DNA of 40,804 bases from Flavobacteriales bacterium (lineage in GTDB: Bacteria; Bacteroidota; Bacteroidia; Flavobacteriales_D; Sanyastnellaceae). The translations under genes and the position numbers were made by a program. Within the stretch, counting starts at the first letter, position 1, and the number at the start of each line of letters is the position of its first letter. The DNA is taken from NCBI GenBank assembly GCA_019694805.1, contig JAIBBG010000028.1:1-40804 (forward strand), in the 5' to 3' direction. Below the pieces are notes generated by a model, which was given only the letters and a program-made list of their open reading frames with translations, was not told where the DNA came from and ran no database searches. Positions 17,613 to 25,442 of the stretch are shown in pieces.

Positions 17613-18195
17613 GCAAAAGCTTTGGCTGATTGCGTTAATTATAGGGTCTTTAGGACTCATCGTTCTTTTTTTACAATTACCTAAACTGCCGGATTCTGTG
17701 ACTCAAAAGGTCACGACAATGGATCCGGATTCTCTGAAACTGCAGCAAGCCATCGAACTTGTGAATGGTGCAGATCCGATGGCAGGTATTATGCAGCTCC
17801 GCGAATTGGTGGCGAAAGACTCAACCAATGTAGATGCGCATTACTACTTGGGATTGTTCTCTGTGAAAAGCGGACAACTCGATAAGGCCATTGATCGCTT
17901 CAGAAGAGTGCTTGCACTCAGACCGGATGACATCAAATATCAGGTTGAGGTAGGCTATCAGTTTATGTTGTTAGACACCGCCGAGCTCGCTCTGCCGTGT
18001 TTTGAAAGAGGACTTCAGATTGACTCAACCGACAACAACTCCTTATTCTTTTCAGCCCAAGCGTTGGAAAGGATGAACAGATTTGCGGAAGCAAAAAGAA
18101 ATTACGAGACACTACTGCGCCACAATACCGACAGTATTGTAAGTGTGAAAGTGACCGAATTAATAGATTCATTAAATAAAAAATTAAACCCGTAG
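17605..18195 (+). CDS. Membrane-anchored TPR protein
   Basis: A 196-residue protein (start chosen at the ATG of MPKQKLWL; a start 9 bases upstream is possible). One membrane helix, residues 5-25, anchors a periplasmic domain with three or four tetratricopeptide repeats from about residue 70: AHYYLGLFSVKSGQLDKAIDRF, VEVGYQFMLLDTAELALPCFERGL, LFFSAQALERMNRFAEAKRNYETL. TPRs bind partner proteins; the partner is unknown. The position between HU and rng is conserved in the phylum, and the 8-base overlap with HU suggests coupled translation. Confidence 0.88.
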   Translation: MPKQKLWLIALIIGSLGLIVLFLQLPKLPDSVTQKVTTMDPDSLKLQQAIELVNGADPMAGIMQLRELVAKDSTNVDAHYYLGLFSVKSGQLDKAIDRFRRVLALRPDDIKYQVEVGYQFMLLDTAELALPCFERGLQIDSTDNNSLFFSAQALERMNRFAEAKRNYETLLRHNTDSIVSVKVTELIDSLNKKLNP

Positions 18196-18199
18196 TACA

Positions 18200-18295
18200 A
18201 TGCCTTGCGGTAAAAAAAGAAAGCGCCATAAGATGGCCACGCACAAAAGGAAGAAACGCCTTAGAAAGAATCGCCACAAGAAAAAAGTGCGCTAG
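18200..18295 (+). CDS. AURKAIP1/COX24-domain small basic protein (bS22/mS38-like)
   Basis: A 31-residue ORF starting MPCGKKRKRHKMATHKRKKR and ending with a run of Lys, Arg and His, with no acidic residue. This is the bacterial counterpart of the C-terminal domain of mitochondrial AURKAIP1 (mS38), a component of the small ribosomal subunit; such peptides occur throughout Bacteroidota. It starts 4 bases after the TPR stop and lies just upstream of rng, so it is probably translated from the same mRNA. A ribosomal role is inferred from the family. Confidence 0.85.
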   Translation: MPCGKKRKRHKMATHKRKKRLRKNRHKKKVR

Positions 18296-18311
18296 TGGCA
18301 CATGGTAATTT

Positions 18312-18340
18312 CCAGCTTGATTCCGACGGGATCAGGCTGG
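18312..18340 (+). other. 13-bp hairpin in the leader of rng
   Basis: Bases 18312-18324 pair with 18328-18340 around the triloop GAC, 13 pairs including two G-U wobbles. No T run follows (ATATTACT), so it is not a standard intrinsic terminator. It lies 17 bases after the COX24-like stop and 70 bases before the rng start. It may be a processing or autoregulatory element of the RNase mRNA, or a weak attenuator. Confidence 0.6.
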
Positions 18341-18409
18341 ATATTACTGCTTACAGGTGAATGCACCTTGCTTTCGCCTGCTCTTTATTTTCTATAATCC
18401 CTACTTCCA

Positions 18410-19966
18410 TTGACTGGAAACATTGAATTGGTAATCAATACCACCTCGTCCGGGGTGGACATTGCTTTGCTCAAAGAAAAGGTACTGATCGAACTCCATC
18501 GCGAACACCGCAATCAGGAGTACGCCGTCGGTGACGTATATCTGGGCAAGGTGAAGAAGATTTTGCCTCATTTGAATGCATGCTTCGTAGATGTTGGTTA
18601 CAATAAAGATGCTTTCCTTCATTACCTGGATCTTGGACCTCAATTTGCTTCTCTCAATGCTTTCACGAGAAAGACATTGAATAATGAACAGAAGACTTCT
18701 GATCTGATGAGCTTCCAAAGCTTGCCTGACATCAACAAGGATGGTAAGATCAAAGAAGTGATGGGACAAGGATATGTAATTCCAGTTCAAGTGGCCAAAG
18801 AGCCCATTTCTCAGAAAGGTCCTCGACTGACTTCTGAAATTACTTTAGCAGGTCGCTATTTGGTACTGGTTCCATTTTCCAATAAGGTTTCCCTTTCCGG
18901 AAGAATTACTGATGAAGCCGAACGTGATCGTCTTCGCAAACTCATGCACAGTATTCGCCCATCCAACATGGGCGTGATTATTCGCACTCAGGCAGAAGGT
19001 ACGAGTGTGAGTGAGCTGGATCAGGATCTTCAGGATCTCGTGAAAAGATGGGATGAGATGTACCGCAATATGAAAACAGCGCGTGCACCTCAAAGAATCT
19101 TAGGAGAGATCAACAAGACCTCTTCCATTTTACGTGATATCCTCAACGAAAATTTCACAGCAATACACGTCAACGATGATCAAGTTGCTGCTGAAATCAA
19201 ATCATACCTGAAGTCTTTCAATCACGAAGAGAGTATTGTGAAGATGCACAAACTACCTGATCTCTTCGAAGCTTTCAATGTTCACCGTCAAATCAAACAG
19301 AGTTTCGGTAAACAAGTCAACCTAAAAAGTGGTGCATACCTTATCGTTGAGCATACCGAGGCGATGCACGTTATCGACGTCAACAGCGGTAATAGAAAGA
19401 ATGCCTCTGTCATCAATCAGGAAGACAATGCATTTCAGACTAACCTGGAATGTGCGAAGGAAATTGCGCGACTTCTCCGTCTGCGCGATATGGGTGGTAT
19501 CATCTGCATCGATTTTATCGATATGCAGAACAAAGACAATCAGAAAAAACTGAGCGATGCCATCCGTGATGCCATGAAAGACGATAAGGCAAAACACAAC
19601 GTTTTACCTCCAAGTCGTTTTGGTGTTGTTGAAATCACACGCGAACGTGTGAAGCCTGTCACCAAAGTGGTGACCACAGAAAAATGTCCAAGTTGTGATG
19701 GAAAAGGTGTGGTTCAATCTTCACTTCTTTTCACAGAAGAAATAGAAAACAACATTCGATTCTTATCCGAAGAAGGTGTACACAAGAACCTCAAACTTGT
19801 TGTTCATCCGATGGTAGAAGCTTATTTGAATCGTGGGTGGTTCAATAGCATCACCAAGTCATGGAGAAAGAAGTACAAACTCAAATTGAATGTTGAAGCT
19901 TCTTCGAACATTGCTTTTTTGGAATACCACATCTTCGACTCTGAAGGTGAGGAAGTCAATCTCTAA
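18410..19966 (+). CDS. rng: Rne/Rng family ribonuclease (RNase G/E)
   Basis: An endoribonuclease acting on rRNA and mRNA. Of 518 residues, 38-130 form the S1 domain (VGDVYLGKVKKILPHLNACF), interrupted by a lysine/serine insert typical of this phylum; the DNase I-like catalytic domain holds the metal-binding Asp323 (VIDVNSG) and Asp368 (CIDFID); the zinc link is CPSC (426-429). There is no long RNase E-type C-terminal scaffold, so it is RNase G in size. The start is TTG at 18410, the only sensible one before ELVIN. It ends facing the HD gene. Confidence 0.94.
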   Translation: MTGNIELVINTTSSGVDIALLKEKVLIELHREHRNQEYAVGDVYLGKVKKILPHLNACFVDVGYNKDAFLHYLDLGPQFASLNAFTRKTLNNEQKTSDLMSFQSLPDINKDGKIKEVMGQGYVIPVQVAKEPISQKGPRLTSEITLAGRYLVLVPFSNKVSLSGRITDEAERDRLRKLMHSIRPSNMGVIIRTQAEGTSVSELDQDLQDLVKRWDEMYRNMKTARAPQRILGEINKTSSILRDILNENFTAIHVNDDQVAAEIKSYLKSFNHEESIVKMHKLPDLFEAFNVHRQIKQSFGKQVNLKSGAYLIVEHTEAMHVIDVNSGNRKNASVINQEDNAFQTNLECAKEIARLLRLRDMGGIICIDFIDMQNKDNQKKLSDAIRDAMKDDKAKHNVLPPSRFGVVEITRERVKPVTKVVTTEKCPSCDGKGVVQSSLLFTEEIENNIRFLSEEGVHKNLKLVVHPMVEAYLNRGWFNSITKSWRKKYKLKLNVEASSNIAFLEYHIFDSEGEEVNL

Positions 19967-20032
19967 GCAAACTCACAGATTTTGTCTTTTTATGCAATGA
20001 CTTCATGTCTTATTGATGTCATTCGTATGAAG

Positions 20033-20067
20033 TTTTATACGCAATAGCACAAGACGAGCGTATAAAA
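20033..20067. repeat. Inverted repeat between convergent genes
   Basis: TTTTATACGC (20033-20042) and GCGTATAAAA (20058-20067) are perfect complements 15 bases apart. Another 7-bp pair, ACTTCAT and ATGAAGT, lies directly upstream (about 20000-20034). The 206-base gap between rng and the HD gene has no ORF. A bidirectional terminator is possible, but the stem is AT-rich at its base. Confidence 0.5.
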
Positions 20068-20172
20068 ATTACCATGCGTTCGATTCAATGTGTGTACACT
20101 ACCCATTACTTTCAGATGGCGGAGAATTAGCAACCATATTGCAACCTCAATGCATAAGAACAACAAAGTGCC

Positions 20173-21432
20173 TTATCGCATATAAGCCACAAAGAACTTC
20201 TCCACGACATTATTGAGCGCTGCAAGATTCAGGTGATCACTTACTTCAGCGGCGTCGCGTACGCTTCCGTCTTTCATCAAAATTCTGATAGCGTCATTTT
20301 GAGAATTGTATGCCCTGTTATCAACTCGCGTATGAATAACAAAATATTCAGCTTCCTCTTGAGTGAATTGGTATTTATCCATCAATCGCTGGATATGACT
20401 TTGAATAAACGATTGATCAATTTCTGATTTCTGCAATTCAATCTTGAATAATTCGCGCTTCATGATTTTGGCAGAAAGCATCGAAAGCACCTTGTCATCA
20501 TGATTTTGCCAAACCTTCAACGCACCGGCAATATCGAAATCGTCGAGATGTGCGTATTGTTCAAGCGCATTGGGGTCTCTTGTAAAATCATCTGCGGTGA
20601 TATTGTTGTAAAGAAAGTAACGCAACGCAGGTGAACAAAACAAATCGACCTTCTGATTGGCAAGGTATTTTGCCCGTTTCAATGCATTTACCAGCATAAA
20701 CTCGGCACTCAGCACTGTTTTATGCAAATAAACTTGCCAATACATGAATCTTCTGGCAACGATGAATTTTTCGATGCTGTAAATGCCCTTTTCTTCAATC
20801 ACCAATTGTTCGTCTTTCACATCGAGCATTTTCAAAATACGTTCACTACCCACTTGACCTTCTACTACTCCACTGAAAAAACTATCCCTGGCGAGATAGT
20901 CCAGCCTATCCATATCCAACTGGCTGCTCACAAGTTGATGAAAGTACTTTTTGTGATAACGGTTATTGAAAATATCAATCGCCATAGTGAGCTTGCCATT
21001 AAACTCTTCATTCAACCTTTGCATCATGAGCGAAGAAATGTGCTCATGATGCATTTCGTTGGCGATGGAATACTCAAGAGCATGACTGAACGGTCCATGT
21101 CCAATATCATGAAGCAAAACGGCGCTGAGCAGGCTGATTTCCTCTTCTGTTGAAATGTCCTGGTCTTTCAGACGGAGTTCATCGACTGCATTCTGCATCA
21201 AATGCATGGCACCAATGGCATGCTGAAACCTATTGTGCAATGCTCCCGGATAAACGAGATGAGAAAGCCCTAGTTGAGCTATCCTTCTCAACCGTTGAAA
21301 CCACGGGTGATCAATCAGTTCCAGTATGAATCCATGTCTGATGGTGATGAAGCCATATACCGGATCATTGATGATTTTGCGTCTCGTTTCCAATGAATTT
21401 GAAAATAATTTTAACGCTGTAAAAATATTCAC
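20173..21432 (-). CDS. HD domain phosphohydrolase (dGTPase/SAMHD1-like)
   Basis: A 419-residue HD-superfamily enzyme, probably a dNTP triphosphohydrolase or related phosphohydrolase. The metal site is complete: His71 (RFQHAIGAMH), His108-Asp109 (LLHDIGHGPFSHALE) and an Asp in SQLDMDRLDYLARDS. N-terminal KIINDPVYGFI and HPWFQRLRRIAQLG are characteristic of the widely conserved housekeeping subgroup in Bacteroidota. The frame starts with GTG at 21432; a TTG nearer KIINDPVYG is an alternative. Divergent from porX. Substrate not determinable; there is no defence-island context. Confidence 0.88.
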   Translation of the reverse strand: MNIFTALKLFSNSLETRRKIINDPVYGFITIRHGFILELIDHPWFQRLRRIAQLGLSHLVYPGALHNRFQHAIGAMHLMQNAVDELRLKDQDISTEEEISLLSAVLLHDIGHGPFSHALEYSIANEMHHEHISSLMMQRLNEEFNGKLTMAIDIFNNRYHKKYFHQLVSSQLDMDRLDYLARDSFFSGVVEGQVGSERILKMLDVKDEQLVIEEKGIYSIEKFIVARRFMYWQVYLHKTVLSAEFMLVNALKRAKYLANQKVDLFCSPALRYFLYNNITADDFTRDPNALEQYAHLDDFDIAGALKVWQNHDDKVLSMLSAKIMKRELFKIELQKSEIDQSFIQSHIQRLMDKYQFTQEEAEYFVIHTRVDNRAYNSQNDAIRILMKDGSVRDAAEVSDHLNLAALNNVVEKFFVAYMR

Positions 21433-21464
21433 AGAATAGCCGAGTTAGGCATTATCAACGATCG

Positions 21465-21472
21465 TAGCTTTG
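21465..21472 (+). promoter_or_regulatory. -7 element for porX
   Basis: TAGCTTTG matches TAnnTTTG 34 bases before the porX ATG, in the 74-base gap between divergent genes. No clear TTG lies at the right distance upstream. Confidence 0.5.
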
Positions 21473-21506
21473 ACGGACTGTTATTCAAATCAATTTATTT
21501 CAATTT

Positions 21507-23060
21507 ATGGCAAGTGAACGCATACTCTGGGCAGATGATGAAATCGATCTGCTGAAACCACATATCCTGTTTCTAGAACAAAAAGGCTATGATGTCACTA
21601 CGGTGAATAACGGTTCCGACGCCGTAGACAAAGTGCGTGATAGTTTCTTCGATATTGTATTTCTCGATGAAAATATGCCGGGGGTGAATGGCTTGGCAGC
21701 ACTGCAGAAGATCAAGGAAATTGACCCAAGCTTACCCGTGGTGATGATCACCAAAAGTGAAGAAGAACACATCATGGAAGACGCCATTGGTTCCAAGATT
21801 TCAGATTATCTCATTAAACCTGTTAATCCCAATCAGATTCTTCTTTCATTGAAGAAAAATCTCAATGAAAAAAGATTGGTGAGTCAGAAAACTACCAGCG
21901 ATTACAGGCAGGAATTCAGAGAAATCTCCATGCGATTGAGTGATAGAATGGATGCGGGAGAGTGGTCGGAGTTCTACAAAAAACTTGTTCGATGGAGTGT
22001 AGAGTTACACGAATCACAAGACGAGGGTATGAGCGAGATTTTCCGAACACAACGGATTGAAGCCAATGATCAGTTTGCGAGATTTATCAAAAATAATTAC
22101 TTGGGTTGGCTGAAAAACACAGCAACCGCGCCTATCATGTCGCATACTTTGGTGAAGAACAAAGTAGCACCTCTATTGAAGGCCGGTAACGACACCGTGT
22201 TCATGGTGGTAATCGACAATCTTCGATTTGATCAGTGGAAAGTGATTCAACCCAAACTCAAAGAGTTTTTCCGCACAGAAACTGAAGAGATATTTTACGC
22301 TATACTTCCAACTGCAACGCATTACGCACGAAATGCGCTGTTCGCCGGTCTCATGCCAAGTGAAATAGAGCGTCTACATCCCAACCTTTGGTTGAATGAA
22401 GATGATGAAGGCGGTAAAAACATGCACGAAGAAGAATTGATGGCTGCACAATTGAAAAGGATGGGATTTGATTTCAAATGGAGTTATAACAAAATCACCA
22501 ACCTCAATGCCGGAAAGAAATTGAATGATTCCTTCTCCAATTTACTCAACAATAAACTCAATGTGATCGTGTACAATTTTGTGGACATGCTCAGTCATGC
22601 TCGCACAGAAATGGAGGTGATTAAAGAGTTGGCTGATGACGAACCAGCTTACAGAAGCATCACTTCATCCTGGTTTGACCATTCACCTTTGTTGGACATT
22701 CTCAAAAAAGTTGCTGAAAGTGGTTGCACTCTCGTCATTACAACTGACCACGGAACCATACGTGTGGAAAATCCTGTAAAAGTGATTGGCGATCGCAACA
22801 CGAATACAAACCTGCGATATAAAGCTGGAAAAAACCTCAATTACAACCCTAAGGAAGTATTTGAAATTCGCAATCCAGCAGATGCGTTTTTACCGAAAAT
22901 CAATGTGAGTACAGCCTTCATTTTTGCACAGAACAGCGACTTTTTTGTTTATCCGAACAACTACAATCAGTTTGTCAACTTCTATCAGAATACTTTCCAA
23001 CACGGAGGAATTTCTATGGAGGAGATGCTGATTCCATTCTGTGTATTGAAAGCGAAATAA
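21507..23060 (+). CDS. porX: Type IX secretion regulator PorX (response regulator with PglZ domain)
   Basis: A regulator of type IX secretion, partner of the sensor kinase PorY and linked to an ECF sigma factor in Porphyromonas. The receiver domain covers residues 1-120: acidic pocket Asp10/Asp11, phosphorylated Asp54 in FLDENMPG, Lys near residue 104 (YLIKP). A helical linker follows, and a PglZ phosphatase-superfamily domain from about 200: VVIDNLRFDQW, PTATHYARNALFAG (catalytic Thr region), FVDMLSHAR, TTDHGTIRV. PorX has been reported to cleave oligonucleotides through this domain. The 517-residue length is standard. Confidence 0.96.
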   Translation: MASERILWADDEIDLLKPHILFLEQKGYDVTTVNNGSDAVDKVRDSFFDIVFLDENMPGVNGLAALQKIKEIDPSLPVVMITKSEEEHIMEDAIGSKISDYLIKPVNPNQILLSLKKNLNEKRLVSQKTTSDYRQEFREISMRLSDRMDAGEWSEFYKKLVRWSVELHESQDEGMSEIFRTQRIEANDQFARFIKNNYLGWLKNTATAPIMSHTLVKNKVAPLLKAGNDTVFMVVIDNLRFDQWKVIQPKLKEFFRTETEEIFYAILPTATHYARNALFAGLMPSEIERLHPNLWLNEDDEGGKNMHEEELMAAQLKRMGFDFKWSYNKITNLNAGKKLNDSFSNLLNNKLNVIVYNFVDMLSHARTEMEVIKELADDEPAYRSITSSWFDHSPLLDILKKVAESGCTLVITTDHGTIRVENPVKVIGDRNTNTNLRYKAGKNLNYNPKEVFEIRNPADAFLPKINVSTAFIFAQNSDFFVYPNNYNQFVNFYQNTFQHGGISMEEMLIPFCVLKAK

Positions 23061-23078
23061 TCCGTTTCAGAAAAATTT

Positions 23079-23105
23079 CAAGCCCGGTCCACAAACCGGG
23101 CTTTT
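23079..23105 (+). terminator. Rho-independent terminator of porX
   Basis: AAGCCCGGT (23079-23087) pairs with ACCGGGCTT (23094-23102) around a 6-base loop, followed by a T run. It starts 18 bases after the porX stop. Confidence 0.9.
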
Positions 23106-23239
23106 TATTGAAAAGCCATGGTATTTCAAACCAAATAGGCCGTCAATTGAGCACTTTTCAGTGAATTACCGTTCATCACACTTCTTGAAATACACTTCAG
23201 GAGATTTTGCAAATTGCGCACTGCAATAAAAAAAATCTC

Positions 23240-25381
23240 ATGAAAAAAATCCTCCTCTTTGGAAGCATAGCCTTTGCGCTCTCATCTTGCGGCGGTGAAC
23301 ACAAAAAAGATCCACCTGCACGAATGAAAATTGAAAAATATCCGGAGACCAAAAAAGTTGAACAACAACTCGACTTCTTCGGAACCACTGTAAGTGATCC
23401 ATACATATGGCTCGAAAATGATACCAGTGCTGAAACTGGCGCTTGGGTTGACGCACAGATTGCTGTAACCAGAAATTACCTGGATAGTATTCCATATCGC
23501 GATAAAATTGCAGCACGTTTCAGAGATCTATTTAACTTCGAGAAGGTTGGTGCTCCGATGAAGGCGGGTGATTACTATTTCATCTTCAAGAATTCTGGTC
23601 TTGAACCACAGGGTAAGTACTTTGTTCGCAAAGGACTTGAAGGAACAGATGAACTCTTTTTAGACATCAATACCATCGCTGAAAATGGTCTGGCTTCGGC
23701 ATCTCTACTGGGCGCCGATGACCAAAACAGGTACATGGCAGTGAATGTGAATCAAGCCGGTAGTGATTGGAGTACCATTGAAGTGTATGATATCGCCACC
23801 AAACAAAAAATGAGTGATAAACTCGAATGGGTAAAATTCAGCGGAGCAGCATGGTATGGTGATGGATTCTATTACAGTCGCTACCCGCAACCAGCTAAAG
23901 GTATGGAGCTGAGTGGTGACAATAAAAACCACATGGTTTATTACCACAAAATCGGAACTCCACAAGCTGCTGATGAATTGGTTTATAGCGATCCTGCTCG
24001 ACAAGATATGTATCACAATGTCTATCTCACCGAAGACAAAAAATACCTATTCCTGGTTGCTGCACCAGGCACTGACACCTACGAAGTTTGGTATAAAAAT
24101 CCAGCAGAAAAAACAGCGAAGTTCAAACCATTGTTTACGGACATGAATCACAAATCATCTCCGATTGAATCAACTGAAGATGGTATGCTCATCGTACGCA
24201 CAGATGTTGGCTCTGCTAACTCCAGACTTGTTTTGGTTGATCCCGCTCAACCCGATCCAGCCAACTGGAAAGAAATTGTCGCTCCTACAGAAAACTTACT
24301 TCAAAATGCAAGCACGGGTGGCGGTGTCATTTTCCTGGAATACCTTGATAAAGCGAACACCCGCATATTCAGATGCAACTATGATGGCAGTGACTTGAAG
24401 GAAATTCCTATGCCTGATAAAACAGGTTCGGCAGGCGGTTTCGGAGGGAAAAAAGATGAAAAGATTTGCTTCTACTCTTTTACCTCATTCACCTATCCGA
24501 GTGTCATCTTCAAATATGATATAGATGCCAACCAGAGCACAGAATACTATCGCATCAATGTCAAATTCAATCCATCCGATTATGAAAGCAAACAAGTGAT
24601 GTACAAGAGCAAGGACGGTACCGACGTTCCAATGTTTATCGTTCATAAAAAAGGATTGAAACTAGATGGTAAGAATCCCGCGTGGCTATATAGTTATGGA
24701 GGATTCTCCGTGCCTATGCAGCCCGGCTTCTCTTCGTCAAGAATTATTCTCCTAGAAAATGGTGCCGTATTCGCGATGCCTTGCATTCGAGGTGGTAATG
24801 AATTTGGTGAAGATTGGCACAAAGGAGGAATGCTTGACAAAAAACAAAATGTGTTTGATGATTTTATCTCAGCCGCAGAATATCTCATCAAAGAAGGTTA
24901 TACATCTCATGAACTTTTGGCCATCGAAGGGGGATCCAATGGTGGATTGCTCGTTGGTGCTTGCATGACTCAAAGACCGGAATTGTTCAAAGTGGCATTT
25001 CCTCAAGTTGGCGTGCTCGACATGTTGAGGTTCCACAAATTCACAGTAGGTAAAGGCTGGATTCCAGAGTACGGTTGTGCGGATAGTTCAAAAACACAAT
25101 TTGAATATCTGTTCAAGTATTCGCCTTATCATAATCTGAAAAAAGGAACCAAGTACCCAGCAACGATGGTGATGACAGCAGATCATGATGACCGCGTTGT
25201 TCCTGCGCACAGCTTCAAATTTGCTGCACGACTTCAGGAATATCATCAAGGAGAACATCCTGTTTTGATTCGAATTGAAAAGAGTGCCGGACATGGTGCA
25301 GGCATGAGTACCGATCAGGTGATTGAATCAATTGCTGATAAATACGCATTCTTCTTTTATAACATCGGTAGAGATCTTTAA
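23240..25381 (+). CDS. Prolyl oligopeptidase (S9A) lipoprotein
   Basis: A secreted serine peptidase that cleaves short peptides after proline. The start at 23240 gives a clean lipoprotein signal (MKKILLFGSIAFALSSC, Cys17); the longer frame from 23207 spoils it. The 713 residues comprise an N-terminal beta-propeller (about 75-440, opening KVEQQLDFFGTTVSDPYIWLE) and a C-terminal alpha/beta hydrolase: nucleophile Ser566 in EGGSNGGLL, an Asp in MTADHDDRVVPAH, and His685 in SAGHGAG. Monocistronic, between two terminators. Likely a periplasmic or outer-membrane peptidase for amino-acid scavenging (inferred). Confidence 0.95.
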   Translation: MKKILLFGSIAFALSSCGGEHKKDPPARMKIEKYPETKKVEQQLDFFGTTVSDPYIWLENDTSAETGAWVDAQIAVTRNYLDSIPYRDKIAARFRDLFNFEKVGAPMKAGDYYFIFKNSGLEPQGKYFVRKGLEGTDELFLDINTIAENGLASASLLGADDQNRYMAVNVNQAGSDWSTIEVYDIATKQKMSDKLEWVKFSGAAWYGDGFYYSRYPQPAKGMELSGDNKNHMVYYHKIGTPQAADELVYSDPARQDMYHNVYLTEDKKYLFLVAAPGTDTYEVWYKNPAEKTAKFKPLFTDMNHKSSPIESTEDGMLIVRTDVGSANSRLVLVDPAQPDPANWKEIVAPTENLLQNASTGGGVIFLEYLDKANTRIFRCNYDGSDLKEIPMPDKTGSAGGFGGKKDEKICFYSFTSFTYPSVIFKYDIDANQSTEYYRINVKFNPSDYESKQVMYKSKDGTDVPMFIVHKKGLKLDGKNPAWLYSYGGFSVPMQPGFSSSRIILLENGAVFAMPCIRGGNEFGEDWHKGGMLDKKQNVFDDFISAAEYLIKEGYTSHELLAIEGGSNGGLLVGACMTQRPELFKVAFPQVGVLDMLRFHKFTVGKGWIPEYGCADSSKTQFEYLFKYSPYHNLKKGTKYPATMVMTADHDDRVVPAHSFKFAARLQEYHQGEHPVLIRIEKSAGHGAGMSTDQVIESIADKYAFFFYNIGRDL

Positions 25382-25392
25382 ACTCTCCGAAC

Positions 25393-25436
25393 AAAAAGCA
25401 GAAAGGGCACCACTTTGGTGCCCTTTCTACTTTTTT
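25393..25436. terminator. Bidirectional terminator between convergent genes
   Basis: Bases 25400-25412 pair perfectly with 25416-25428 (13 bp, CTT loop), with AAAAAG before and TTTTTT shortly after. It serves the S9 peptidase on the plus strand and the 1064-residue protein on the minus strand. Confidence 0.88.
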
Positions 25437-25442
25437 GGTTAA

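Noticed and set aside
20173..21432. HD phosphohydrolase as an anti-phage dNTPase system
   Set aside because: It belongs to a common housekeeping subgroup and sits next to porX, with no other defence or mobile gene nearby.
23207..23239. N-terminal extension of the S9 peptidase
   Set aside because: It would bury the lipoprotein signal; the ATG at 23240 gives a standard one.
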